From Clostridia bacterium (GTDB lineage: Bacteria > Bacillota > Clostridia > Oscillospirales > Acutalibacteraceae): 64,000 nt of DNA. The DNA lies in NCBI GenBank assembly GCA_017410195.1, contig JAFQRF010000023.1:1-64000 (forward strand), read 5' to 3'. Position numbers and translations under genes: made by a program. Positions 43,765 through 51,385 of the stretch are shown in pieces. Numbering within the stretch: the stretch's first letter is position 1; every line of letters begins with the position of its first letter. The notes under the pieces were generated by a model. That model was not told the DNA's origin and did not search any database. It saw only the letters and a program-made list of their open reading frames with translations.

Positions 43765-45145
43765 TTGCTTTCACCTCCCTCTTGGAGAGAATGAGAGCAA
43801 CCGTACCTGAAAGAGTAACAGTAAGCAAAGAACCTATTGTTTTATAGATTGCAATATTAGCTAATGAGCCGTAAGCGAAAATAGGTAAACCGATTATCAT
43901 CGAACAAAGCACACCGATAAACACACCTTTTGGTGTCAGCTTCTTATCTTTCAATGACAAAATTGTTGTGAACAGAGTTGAAGCTCGGAGCGTACCATAA
44001 AACATAAACAAATGAGTAACCGTCAGACCGGGAATGTTGGCTATGAGAATGGCTATTGCCAAAAGAGCAAGCATTACGATTTTTGAAGTTTTGACATTTT
44101 CCTCACTTGTTTCTTCCTTTTCTCTATCCGTTGTAAGTGATGCAACCGAACATAGATTTGAATCTACAGTCGAAAGCAGACCGGAAAGAATCATAAATAG
44201 GAACGGAATAAGCACCCAAGAGGGTAACATATTCGATATAAATTCAAAATTAACCATACTTGAATCAGCAGCTATAAATCCCGAACCTGCAGCTATATAT
44301 CCAACACAGCCAAGCGACAGAGGAACAAGGCCAAAAAGTAACGCTCCGAAGAAATATGCTTTTCCGATACTCTTTTCACGGATTGAAAATGTTCGCTGCC
44401 AAAAGCTTTGGTCACCGAAAGGACCTGAAATCAAACCTATCGCAGTAGGCAATCCAAACGCAAGAAATACATTAAGTCCGTTTTTGTCAAAAAGGCTTCC
44501 AAAATCACCAGTAAGACCATTTAAACCTTGAATTAATGTTGTAACCCCACCGCTTTCAGAAAGCAACCATGGAGCAATCAAGGCACAACCTGCGAGAATT
44601 ATAATCATCTGCACAACATCAGTTATAACAGAAGCTTTTATGCCGGAGAACTGCGAATAAGAAAAAGCGATTACTGCAAGAATAATCGTCAGTAGCCAAA
44701 ACGGAATACCAGTGATAGTACTGAGAATTTTACTGCCTGCGAGAAGTTGAACAGCTGTCGAAAGTACAGTAAGACTGCCAAGCTGAAATTGATATATATG
44801 CTTAACTTTACTGCCGTACTTATTTCCCATGTACCCGGATAATGTGATTCCTTCAGGCATAACCTTTCGCATTTTCTTAGCGAACGGGATATAAATAATC
44901 AAACAAAGCACATTCGGCACAAGGAACCAGAAAAGACCCGGTAATCCGTTTACGTAAGCCTTTTCAGCAGACGTAAACAACGAAGGTGCCCATATCCAGG
45001 TTGCGGCAATACTGAAAACCGATATAATTCCGCCGATATTACGGTCGGCGACATGGAAACTTGTTCCTTTGCATTTCTTTGTGAACAGCAAAGTTGCCCC
45101 AATCATAATTAGGGCATAGATTGTGAGTACGATGATTCCGTACAA
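43757..45145 (-). CDS. Sodium:solute symporter (SSS family) in phage operon
   Basis: 462 residues with 12-13 hydrophobic helices. The TM8 sodium-site motif is well kept (ILSGLLSTVDSNLCSVASLT), as are the unwound TM1 (SIAATWIWAPSLFTSAEKAY) and the GPFGDQSFWQR loop of the SSS family. The start is a TTG at 45145 with GGAGG 7 bases upstream. Temperate phages rarely carry secondary transporters. Overlap with the PP-loop gene implies it feeds substrate to the following enzymes. The solute could be an organic acid, amino acid or nucleoside-like compound. Confidence 0.88.
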   Translation of the reverse strand: MYGIIVLTIYALIMIGATLLFTKKCKGTSFHVADRNIGGIISVFSIAATWIWAPSLFTSAEKAYVNGLPGLFWFLVPNVLCLIIYIPFAKKMRKVMPEGITLSGYMGNKYGSKVKHIYQFQLGSLTVLSTAVQLLAGSKILSTITGIPFWLLTIILAVIAFSYSQFSGIKASVITDVVQMIIILAGCALIAPWLLSESGGVTTLIQGLNGLTGDFGSLFDKNGLNVFLAFGLPTAIGLISGPFGDQSFWQRTFSIREKSIGKAYFFGALLFGLVPLSLGCVGYIAAGSGFIAADSSMVNFEFISNMLPSWVLIPFLFMILSGLLSTVDSNLCSVASLTTDREKEETSEENVKTSKIVMLALLAIAILIANIPGLTVTHLFMFYGTLRASTLFTTILSLKDKKLTPKGVFIGVLCSMIIGLPIFAYGSLANIAIYKTIGSLLTVTLSGTVALILSKREVKANA

Positions 45146-45273
45146 GATTTTTCCTCCTTCTTCACGAAGTCAACACATCGTGGGAAGAAGCAAACCACCT
45201 TGCCGTTGAGTCCTCTTGTTAAATTCCAAACACACCTTTGACAGTCTGCTTGTTTTTGATTGTTGCCGGGCAT
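45109..45273 (-). CDS. Small cysteine-rich protein
   Basis: 54 residues from ATG at 45273 with GGGGGTGTGAGA in front, overlapping the symporter gene by 37 bp. It contains CQRCVWN and CFFPRC, a possible zinc site of the kind common in this phage. It is the first gene after the late promoter and terminator hairpin. The function is unknown. Confidence 0.6.
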   Translation of the reverse strand: MPGNNQKQADCQRCVWNLTRGLNGKVVCFFPRCVDFVKKEEKSCTESSYSQSMP

Positions 45274-45301
45274 TCTCACACCCCCTTTTTGCATAAAAAA
45301 G

Positions 45302-45329
45302 TACCAGCATTCGGGCGAGAATGCTGGTA
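45302..45329 (-). terminator. Terminator in the late leader
   Basis: Perfect 11-bp arms TACCAGCATTC/GAATGCTGGTA followed by CTTTTTT on the minus strand. It stops transcripts coming from the early region, but it also lies about 25 nt downstream of the expected late start site. Confidence 0.85.
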
Positions 45330-45359
45330 GGCGAAAAGCTTATAGAATTTTACGATATA

Positions 45360-45388
45360 ATTATAACACGACAGTTGTCGCACGTCAA
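45360..45388 (-). promoter_or_regulatory. Late promoter TTGACG-N17-TATAAT
   Basis: On the minus strand, -35 TTGACG (45388-45383) and consensus -10 TATAAT (45365-45360) with a 17-bp spacer. It is located after the activator gene and points at the late operon. Confidence 0.8.
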
Positions 45389-45406
45389 GGCAAGTTTGTC
45401 GCACGT
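45375..45406 (-). promoter_or_regulatory. Two direct 11-bp boxes ACGTGCGACAA, 21 bp apart
   Basis: Identical boxes at 45375-45385 and 45396-45406 (minus-strand reading). The proximal one shares bases with the -35 and the distal one touches the end of the activator gene. Spacing of two helical turns puts both on one face of the DNA, as expected for a dimeric activator or repressor. Confidence 0.75.
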
Positions 45407-45960
45407 TACTCAATGAGGCTGTTTATACCGAAAATAAGGGATGCAAGCATTTCTGTGGCCTTTTTTACATCTCTATAAACCGTACTGCGGTCGATAGATT
45501 CTTCAACAGCGATTTCATCAACGGTCTTTGCTTCGTCGGCAAAGTATAAAGCATATATAACACGGTAACGACGTTTATTTTCATCTCCCGAACGTTCACA
45601 CCAAATGTTATACGTTTCTACCATTGCTTCAATGTGTGAAACCATCACAGCAGTTCTTATTGCAGAATTCTTTATAGCTTCTACAGTGCTTTCAGCCTTT
45701 GCAAACTGCTTGTCCGACATCATTGCTAGGATGTCAAATATAGATTCCTCACAATCTGCGGCGGAATAAATTGATTTTTCTGAATGTACTTTAAACATTC
45801 GAAAATTCTCAATAAGCAGTTTGGTATTATGTAAGCGGTTGTCTTTCGCCTGCTTTCGAGCCTTGTTACGCTCAAACTCAATCTGCTTTTGTGCGGCTTC
45901 GATGCCCGCACGCACTGCAATTTTAATTATATGTTCCGGTGAGAGTTCTTTTCTTCCCAT
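45406..45960 (-). CDS. ArpU/sigma-like late transcription activator
   Basis: 184 residues from ATG at 45960 behind AGGAGGAG. The N-terminal half is basic and helical. The C-terminal segment AKTVDEIAVEESIDRSTVYR, followed by DVKKATEMLASLIFG, is a sigma region-4-like HTH. This is the layout of the ArpU and phage sigma-like proteins that switch on late genes. It lies at the early/late border, with the promoter boxes directly after it. Confidence 0.8.
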   Translation of the reverse strand: MGRKELSPEHIIKIAVRAGIEAAQKQIEFERNKARKQAKDNRLHNTKLLIENFRMFKVHSEKSIYSAADCEESIFDILAMMSDKQFAKAESTVEAIKNSAIRTAVMVSHIEAMVETYNIWCERSGDENKRRYRVIYALYFADEAKTVDEIAVEESIDRSTVYRDVKKATEMLASLIFGINSLIE

Positions 45961-46055
45961 TTTTGCTCCTCCTGTTTATTGACATAATTTAAAATACAGA
46001 GTAAAATATATGTTGGTTATTGATTTGGGGGAGCACAGAGCTCTCTCATTTCTTT

Positions 46056-46520
46056 TTATGTATTATTGAGCATAGGCAACATTGCAGGAATCGCTCCTGA
46101 AAGATATGCAGCTTCAATTTGAGGTTTCATAAAATCACCTACGGTACCGCCTCCCGGAAGAACGATATTTGCCATAAATTCATCCTCAAAAACAGAAATA
46201 CCACATTCAACAGCTTCAAGCTTTGCCTGGATAACGAGTTTCAATGCTCTCCATCTTTGACGGCAAGCCTGCTCCCATTCGGTATATTGACTATTCTCGG
46301 TGCGTTGTCTGCCCGTAGGAGTTAATCTGAATTCTTCAATCTTCGGCAACGGCAAAAGAAATTTAACCTGTCTGTCATTCATTGTAAATCCGATAAGTGC
46401 CTGTCCATTTGTGGTTGCATATGCAAAATTATCGGCGCCATACTTAATAAGTATTTTCTCAATTTCAAGGCGAGAAACTTCACTCGCTACATTCGTGTTC
46501 TTGGCATACTGTCCTGCCAC
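46056..46520 (-). CDS. Conserved phage early protein, unknown
   Basis: 154 residues from a GTG at 46520. It opens MAGQYAKNTNVASEVSRLEI and has TGRQRTENSQYTEWEQACRQ in the middle, then the GGGTVGDFMKPQIEAAYLSG segment. This protein is common near the early/late border of Clostridia prophages, to my recollection, but has no known activity. It overlaps the cysteine-rich gene in front by 41 bp. Confidence 0.65.
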   Translation of the reverse strand: MAGQYAKNTNVASEVSRLEIEKILIKYGADNFAYATTNGQALIGFTMNDRQVKFLLPLPKIEEFRLTPTGRQRTENSQYTEWEQACRQRWRALKLVIQAKLEAVECGISVFEDEFMANIVLPGGGTVGDFMKPQIEAAYLSGAIPAMLPMLNNT

Positions 46521-46710
46521 TTGTTACACTTCCTTTCGGTTCCCAACGGTCGCATTTGCAATCGTTGGGGTTTATTTTTCCGGGCATAAAGAGAATATTT
46601 GTTTCCAAACATTCATAATCTGCATTATCTCTTTCGGACTTGATTAAATTTTTACAACATGTGCAATTACTTAAATTTGAAAACTTTGAGTCATTCTTTA
46701 TCGAATCCAT
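46480..46710 (-). CDS. Cysteine-rich early protein
   Basis: 76 residues with NCTCCKNLIK, then CLETN, CKCDRW and a C-terminal CQEHEC: eight cysteines in a small protein, so probably two zinc sites. It overlaps its neighbours on both sides. Similar to the C-terminal part of the HExxH protein in front, from which it may have split. Confidence 0.6.
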   Translation of the reverse strand: MDSIKNDSKFSNLSNCTCCKNLIKSERDNADYECLETNILFMPGKINPNDCKCDRWEPKGSVTSGRTVCQEHECSE

Positions 46711-47194
46711 TTATATTTCCCCATACAGATTTTTTTCTTACACCGTAACTACAATAATCTTCAGGTCTTAGCGGTGTCACATCGTCTCTCCACATCGAAG
46801 GCGAACCGCTTCGATTACAAAAACCACCTTTTTCTTTGTCAGCCCGATAATTAACACAGTTTGCACACCTAACAACATTGTCCTGTGTATCGATATCAAA
46901 AAAACGTGCGCCGTTGTCCTGTAATACTTGATACATTCCTTTTGCAAACACATCAACAATGTTTTCCTCGTCTTCGATTTCAAGACAAGCATGCTCTCTT
47001 ATTCCGTGAAATATTTCGTGAAGCAAAGTAATACATTTATGCTGATGCCCATTACCTCTTGTTGTTGATAATTGAATAATATTGTTTTCGTAGTCAATTT
47101 TGCCATAGCAAACACGAGAGCCGTCATTTACCTCTGATTTGTGCTCAACAAAATATTCTACGCCACCAATTCTTACTTTTTCAGGAATCTTCAA
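46691..47194 (-). CDS. HExxH metallopeptidase (ImmA/IrrE-like) with Cys-rich tail
   Basis: 167 residues from TTG at 47194 (AGAGAGG upstream); a GTG at 47203 is possible. Residues 50-70 hold the zinc-peptidase motif LLHEIFHGIREHA, as in ImmA/IrrE proteins that cleave phage repressors. The C-terminus has a second metal-binding region (CANCVNYRADKEKGGFC, then DYCSYG). In ICEBs1 such enzymes cleave the repressor; whether this one does is open. Confidence 0.75.
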   Translation of the reverse strand: MKIPEKVRIGGVEYFVEHKSEVNDGSRVCYGKIDYENNIIQLSTTRGNGHQHKCITLLHEIFHGIREHACLEIEDEENIVDVFAKGMYQVLQDNGARFFDIDTQDNVVRCANCVNYRADKEKGGFCNRSGSPSMWRDDVTPLRPEDYCSYGVRKKSVWGNINGFDKE

Positions 47195-47271
47195 TATAAA
47201 CACCTCTCTATATTTTGTTACATTTCCTGTTTTTTGTCATTAATATATAAACGGCAAAAGCAGGTGATTTT

Positions 47272-47487
47272 TTGACTATATCAGCTGAGGAAGCAGTTAC
47301 ATACCGCATTCCGCTTCCTGTAACTGAGATAATGTTGTTCCCGAATGGTGATGCTTTTCCGATTTGTCCCCGATGCGGAATCACCCTTGCCCGAACGTAT
47401 CAGAAGTATTGCGACCGCTGCGGTCAGTGCCTCGATTGGAAAGGCTTCTCCCGGGCAAAGGTTATACGGTGGAAACTGAAGGACTAA
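47272..47487 (+). CDS. Zinc-ribbon protein on the opposite strand
   Basis: 71 residues from TTG at 47272 behind AGGTGA, the only plausible plus-strand gene inside the prophage. It has CPRCGITLARTYQKYCDRCG, a clean four-cysteine ribbon, then a basic tail. It converges on and overlaps the 163-residue gene by 4 bp. The intact motif and ribosome site support a real gene. An antisense role is possible but unproven. Confidence 0.6.
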   Translation: MTISAEEAVTYRIPLPVTEIMLFPNGDAFPICPRCGITLARTYQKYCDRCGQCLDWKGFSRAKVIRWKLKD

Positions 47488-47975
47488 TCCTTCGAACCTT
47501 TCATAAAAGTGTTAAGTATATTCTGCCTGACATCATCAGGAAGGTTGGTTTTGGTACCGACATTGATGTCGGTCGCATCCATTTTCGCACCGCAGTTGGG
47601 GCAGAAGTTTCGGTGTTCTGTGCATATTTCTGCATCTTCATGGCATACCGAACAAGTACCGTAATTTTCATAAAGCGGCATTCCGCCTTTACCCCAACCC
47701 AGCCACTCTCCGTGAACGACCTCTGCCATTTCACCTTCAACTTCTTCAAAGAACTCGGAAAACCATTGACGAACATATTTAAGTTCATATGAACTGTATC
47801 CGATATACCACTCTTTTTTTGCGGTGTCATAGTAAGCAATACTGTAATACGGCTTGTCTATTTCACCAGTAACAATTATTTGAGGATGAATTGCTTTGAT
47901 TATTTCATTTTCTGGCATATTTTCATTTTTTATTGCTTCAATTGCAGTAAGGCGATTAATTGTTCCACCAGCCAT
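47484..47975 (-). CDS. Early protein with zinc ribbon
   Basis: 163 residues from ATG at 47975 behind GAGGTAGAG. The N-terminal half is unrecognised. The C-terminal part shows CSVCHEDAEICTEHRNFCPN, ending CPNCGAKM, i.e. a zinc ribbon similar to those appended to many small phage early proteins. The function is unknown. Confidence 0.6.
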   Translation of the reverse strand: MAGGTINRLTAIEAIKNENMPENEIIKAIHPQIIVTGEIDKPYYSIAYYDTAKKEWYIGYSSYELKYVRQWFSEFFEEVEGEMAEVVHGEWLGWGKGGMPLYENYGTCSVCHEDAEICTEHRNFCPNCGAKMDATDINVGTKTNLPDDVRQNILNTFMKGSKD

Positions 47976-47976
47976 A

Positions 47977-48567
47977 TCACTCTACCTCGCTTTCAAGCCA
48001 TTTAATTAAATCAAGACCCACACTTTCATTTGAACAGTCTTCACATTCATATAAACCCGTTCCTTTATATTTAGGGTCTGAGTGATGACAACCATAAAAT
48101 GAGCAGCCATAACAACCAACTTCGTGAGTTTCATTTTCGTCAACCATCGACTTGATGAATTCTGCCATTTCTTCAATACTCATTGCTTTTATTCGGTCAA
48201 AGTTCGTAACATTTTTATCCGTCTTGTTCCAAGGCTGAAATTTTCTGATTTTCTCAAGCAGAGAACCGGCATTGCCGTCAAAGCAGATTGCTCTGTCATC
48301 GATGTAAACGATTGCCGGGGGCTTTTCTTTGAGGATTTTATCTACCTCAATATCGTGCTTCTTGAGGTATTCGGTAATTGCCATCTGTCCGTAATAATTT
48401 TCGCATCGTGTCGAAACAACAACAACCTCATAGCCAGCTTCTCTGATTTTCGCTATGGCTTCTTTTATACCTTCAACAGGCTCATCGGGAATTATGGTCG
48501 TTCCTTGCCAACCACTTTTGTAACTGTGAATTACACCGTCAAAATCAAATACTACTGTTTGTTTCAT
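47977..48567 (-). CDS. HAD-like phosphatase fused to Cys-rich domain
   Basis: 196 residues. The N-terminus VFDFDGVIHSYKSGW carries the HAD nucleophile motif DxDG; VVVVSTRC near residue 50 and IVYIDDRAICFDG near 88 are motifs II and IV. Residues 125-196 are a separate Cys-rich module (MSIEEMAEFIKSMV, then CYGCSFYGCHH and CEDC), usually encoded alone in phages. Fusion of the two is notable. A nucleotide or nucleic-acid 5' phosphate substrate is plausible. Confidence 0.75.
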   Translation of the reverse strand: MKQTVVFDFDGVIHSYKSGWQGTTIIPDEPVEGIKEAIAKIREAGYEVVVVSTRCENYYGQMAITEYLKKHDIEVDKILKEKPPAIVYIDDRAICFDGNAGSLLEKIRKFQPWNKTDKNVTNFDRIKAMSIEEMAEFIKSMVDENETHEVGCYGCSFYGCHHSDPKYKGTGLYECEDCSNESVGLDLIKWLESEVE

Positions 48568-48570
48568 TAT

Positions 48571-48879
48571 TTATGTGTCCTTCCTTTCACCATAGCTACA
48601 GAAATCATCGGGTTTGGTACAATTTTTCATTCCCGCAAGAGGAGCACTCCAACGGCTACAAACATTGCCGAAAGTAACACCGCCCCAATTCTTACAATCC
48701 TTACACTTTATAACCTCAGACACATCAGCTGCAGGTTGTATTTTTATAAGGTTAAGAATACCGTTTATAAGAGTTTGACTACCTCTTAACATTAGGAAGT
48801 TCTTGACTAAAGGTGATGCTTCAATTCTTTTTAATAATGCTGCACGGCTTATGTGTTCGTCTGTCTTTATGTCAGCCAT
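48571..48879 (-). CDS. Early protein with Cys-rich C-terminus
   Basis: 102 residues from ATG at 48879 behind AAGAAGGTG. A helical N-terminus is followed by CKDCKNWGGVTFGNVCSRW and later CTKPDDFCSYGE, a small zinc-binding module frequently attached to phage early proteins. The function is unknown. Confidence 0.6.
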   Translation of the reverse strand: MADIKTDEHISRAALLKRIEASPLVKNFLMLRGSQTLINGILNLIKIQPAADVSEVIKCKDCKNWGGVTFGNVCSRWSAPLAGMKNCTKPDDFCSYGERKDT

Positions 48880-49285
48880 TGTCGGCACCTTCTTTCAACG
48901 CTTTTTCCGCTTCTTCTTTTGCGTTGTCGCCAACAAATATGATTTTTCCAATTTGATTATCTTGCCAAACGGTGGAAAACTTTTTCCCATCTTTACGAAT
49001 TCTGTATCCTCCAAACATAAAATGTTTGTCTTCAAATTGATGAATACCGTTTACAGTATATTCGTAAAGTCTTCCTGTACGCGAAATTGACTGCACCTTG
49101 TCGCCCACCTTGCAGGGTGGCACAATAGCATTTTCAAGACGGCTCATACAGTAAGTAAGAAGGTTTTCCGCATCTATAAGCTTATTTACAAGTTCAGACT
49201 CACCTTCTCGTTTACCGATAACAATCTCGGCATCTGATATCATTCTTTTAACCTTGAGCATATCTGCTTTTATTTCATTCATCAT
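48872..49285 (-). CDS. Phage early protein, unknown
   Basis: 137 residues. The helical first half is followed by PPCKVGDKVQSISRTGRLYE, which looks like a small beta-barrel module. It overlaps both neighbours. No cysteine cluster and no recognised family. Confidence 0.5.
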   Translation of the reverse strand: MMNEIKADMLKVKRMISDAEIVIGKREGESELVNKLIDAENLLTYCMSRLENAIVPPCKVGDKVQSISRTGRLYEYTVNGIHQFEDKHFMFGGYRIRKDGKKFSTVWQDNQIGKIIFVGDNAKEEAEKALKEGADNG

Positions 49286-49734
49286 CGTTTTTCGATCCTT
49301 TCTTTAAGTTTTTGAATGTTCCAATGATTCCACGGCTTTATGTCCATTTTTGCAACTGTTCTTACAGCCGGGCTTAAAAATGCCAGTCCACCATTTTCGT
49401 GTAATTTAACAGCAAAGATACATTCTTTACGCAGAATTTCAAATTCTTCTCGGGAAAGCGTAACTCTGCAATAATAATCAAGCTTGTCTTGGTATTCATC
49501 ATCGATTGTTTTGAGGTCCTTGAAAACGGCGGTGTTGAACTCTTCTTTGAACTTTGGAAGATTCGCAAAACGAACTACAGGTTTTCCACAATTTGGACAG
49601 AACTTGAAAGACTCTCCAAAATACAAGGGAGTAAGAACTGATTGTTCAATTTTTACATGATATTCACATTCGCTACACTCATGATAAAGGTAGGTTGTGT
49701 TCCTATAAACGGGTGTATATATTGCATCACTCAT
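49282..49734 (-). CDS. Phage early protein with N-terminal zinc ribbon
   Basis: 150 residues: CSECEYHVKIEQSVLTPLYF, then FKFCPNCGKP form a four-cysteine ribbon at residues 20-50. The remainder is helical and unrecognised, ending WNIQKLKERIEKR. It overlaps the following gene by 4 bp. Confidence 0.55.
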   Translation of the reverse strand: MSDAIYTPVYRNTTYLYHECSECEYHVKIEQSVLTPLYFGESFKFCPNCGKPVVRFANLPKFKEEFNTAVFKDLKTIDDEYQDKLDYYCRVTLSREEFEILRKECIFAVKLHENGGLAFLSPAVRTVAKMDIKPWNHWNIQKLKERIEKR

Positions 49735-49784
49735 GTATGCTCACTGTCCTTTTTAATTTAACTTATAAGAATTACTTGCAGATT

Positions 49785-49976
49785 TCATTCTGCATTGTTG
49801 TTATGCCATTTCTGTATAATTTTAGTTCTCTCAGAAATAGAAAGCGAATCGGCAAATATAATGAATTCAATTGATTTGTAATAATCGCCGTTTTTTAGTC
49901 CTTTTATTTCACAAAACTCCTTAAAATATGGCTGTTTATTTTCAAGATTTTTAATTTGAATTTTTTCACAGCTCAT
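49785..49976 (-). CDS. Small phage early protein
   Basis: 63 residues from ATG at 49976, overlapping the upstream TAA (TAATG). Charged, with no cysteine cluster. Not recognised. Confidence 0.45.
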   Translation of the reverse strand: MSCEKIQIKNLENKQPYFKEFCEIKGLKNGDYYKSIEFIIFADSLSISERTKIIQKWHNNNAE

Positions 49977-50533
49977 TAAGTCTTATGCTCCGTTTCTGAG
50001 GTTGTTGCATTTTTTGCATCAACCATTTCTTTTATCAACAATCGAAAATCTTTTTCCAATTCAGACAAGAGTCTATCCTGTGCTATGTATTCAATATTTC
50101 TTTGTAATTGAGACATAGTCTCATAATCTGCCATACCGTGTTTTGTAAGCGATTGAACTTCCCAGACACTTGTCATTTCAGAAGTTGTTCCATCGGGGTA
50201 TTCGTCGGTATCGTTTCTCGCTTCATCAGCGTGCTTGTGAACACCCGAATATCTTTCAAGCAATTGAGATATTTTGTCTGCAAATTCTTTGACTGTTTCG
50301 GATTTGACGTTCAAAAGTTGATGATTTAAATCAAGCAACACCTCGCCTTCGTCACGTAACTTTTGCTCAAGTTCGTTAATCTTTGTGTTTTTGCGTTTGA
50401 TAAGGTCAAGGGCATTTTCTTTACATATCCGCTCACAACCTATTTCTCCATAATAAATGCATTTTTTACAATCTTCAAAGTTTGAGACTTGTATGCAACA
50501 CTCCAAAGCCTTTATAATCTCGTTATCTGTCAT
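49976..50533 (-). CDS. Phage early protein with Cys cluster and coiled coil
   Basis: 185 residues. It starts MTDNEIIKALECCI, then CKKCIYYGEIGCERICK, the usual front of a common Firmicutes phage early family. A coiled coil (INELEQKLRDEGEVLLDLNH) and a helical second half containing ERYSGVHKHADEARND follow. ATG at 50533 follows GGAGGTAACAGA. Known to be common; function unknown. Confidence 0.6.
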   Translation of the reverse strand: MTDNEIIKALECCIQVSNFEDCKKCIYYGEIGCERICKENALDLIKRKNTKINELEQKLRDEGEVLLDLNHQLLNVKSETVKEFADKISQLLERYSGVHKHADEARNDTDEYPDGTTSEMTSVWEVQSLTKHGMADYETMSQLQRNIEYIAQDRLLSELEKDFRLLIKEMVDAKNATTSETEHKT

Positions 50534-50829
50534 TCTGTTACCTCCAGTTTAGCGCCACAATGCAAGCAATATAAAGCTCTTTTGGGTGATTTTTTCTTGC
50601 ATTTTTTGCAATACTTTTCTTTGATGTAACGCCAATTAACAGTATCGTCGGGAGTGGAAACTGCAAGAAAGTCACTCAATTTAGGCAAACAATCATCACA
50701 AACGTGACACATCAGTTTGGGTGAAGATACAGAAGTATGTCCATATGCAATGTAAATTTTGTTCATTTCCCTTTTCGGATGCTTTTCACCACATATTGCG
50801 CATTGGTCTTCGTAATAAATATAACTCAT
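50530..50829 (-). CDS. Zinc-ribbon protein
   Basis: 99 residues with three paired-cysteine modules: CAICGEKHPK, CHVCDDC and the C-terminal CKKCKKKSPKRALYCLHCGA. It is most likely a small double zinc-ribbon protein. It overlaps its neighbours by 4 bp each. The function is unknown. Confidence 0.6.
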   Translation of the reverse strand: MSYIYYEDQCAICGEKHPKREMNKIYIAYGHTSVSSPKLMCHVCDDCLPKLSDFLAVSTPDDTVNWRYIKEKYCKKCKKKSPKRALYCLHCGAKLEVTE

Positions 50830-51134
50830 TTTTCTCTGCCCTCCTTCGGATGCTCAACAGCCTTGTAACCGTAGCTGTCACAGAAGAAAGTGCCGAGACC
50901 TTCCGCATAAACGATATCCGAAACACTCATTCTGCGCCCCTTGTATCCTTCGGGATGATGAAGGTTGAAAATAGTGTAAATATCGTCAAGTCTCTTTGCC
51001 TCGACCTCACCTTCAAAAACAAGCTCATAGCTGTCATAATCAATGCCGCCGTGATTCAGAACAAAATCAGCGTTCATAAACATCAGATTGTTTTTGTCTT
51101 TTTCGGATGATATCTGAAAAAGTTTCACTTTCAT
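50826..51134 (-). CDS. YodL-domain protein
   Basis: 102 residues. LDDIYTIFNLHHPEGYKGRR, then MSVSDIVYAEGLGTFFCDSYG is the characteristic core of the YodL-like domain found in phages and conjugative elements. The complete protein is just this domain. The function of the family is unknown. ATG at 51134 follows AAGGAAGG. Confidence 0.75.
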   Translation of the reverse strand: MKVKLFQISSEKDKNNLMFMNADFVLNHGGIDYDSYELVFEGEVEAKRLDDIYTIFNLHHPEGYKGRRMSVSDIVYAEGLGTFFCDSYGYKAVEHPKEGREK

Positions 51135-51385
51135 TATGAATTACCTTCCTTTAAATGTGTTTTGCAAAAATCAAAGTTGCCGCTTTTTACTGAACATTTA
51201 TCACAGATTGGCTTACTGCAGGTTATGACCCGCTTGGGGTTTATTCTCGGGTCATAACCTAAATGATATGCTCTTGGACCATGTCCGACATATTGAACTG
51301 TAGCTATCGGAAAATCGCAAAGCTTGGTAGCGGGTCTTTTCTGGCATATGGAGCATCGGGGAACAAACTGAAGAATATTACTCAT
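51134..51385 (-). CDS. Cysteine-rich phage protein
   Basis: 83 residues from ATG at 51385 behind AAGGAG. It has CSICQKRPATKLCDFP near the N-terminus and CSKPICDKCSVKSGNFDFC near the end, compatible with a cross-brace-type zinc fold. The function is unknown. Confidence 0.6.
   Translation of the reverse strand: MSNILQFVPRCSICQKRPATKLCDFPIATVQYVGHGPRAYHLGYDPRINPKRVITCSKPICDKCSVKSGNFDFCKTHLKEGNS

Noticed and set aside
45979..46007. TTGACA-N17-TAAAAT on the plus strand
   Set aside because: Good promoter match, but it points into antisense of early genes with no plus-strand gene for over 1 kb. In AT-rich DNA this is likely chance, though an antisense RNA cannot be excluded.
48124..48789. 221-codon plus-strand frame
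   Set aside because: Antisense of the HAD and Cys-rich genes, hydrophobic by complement, no start signals.
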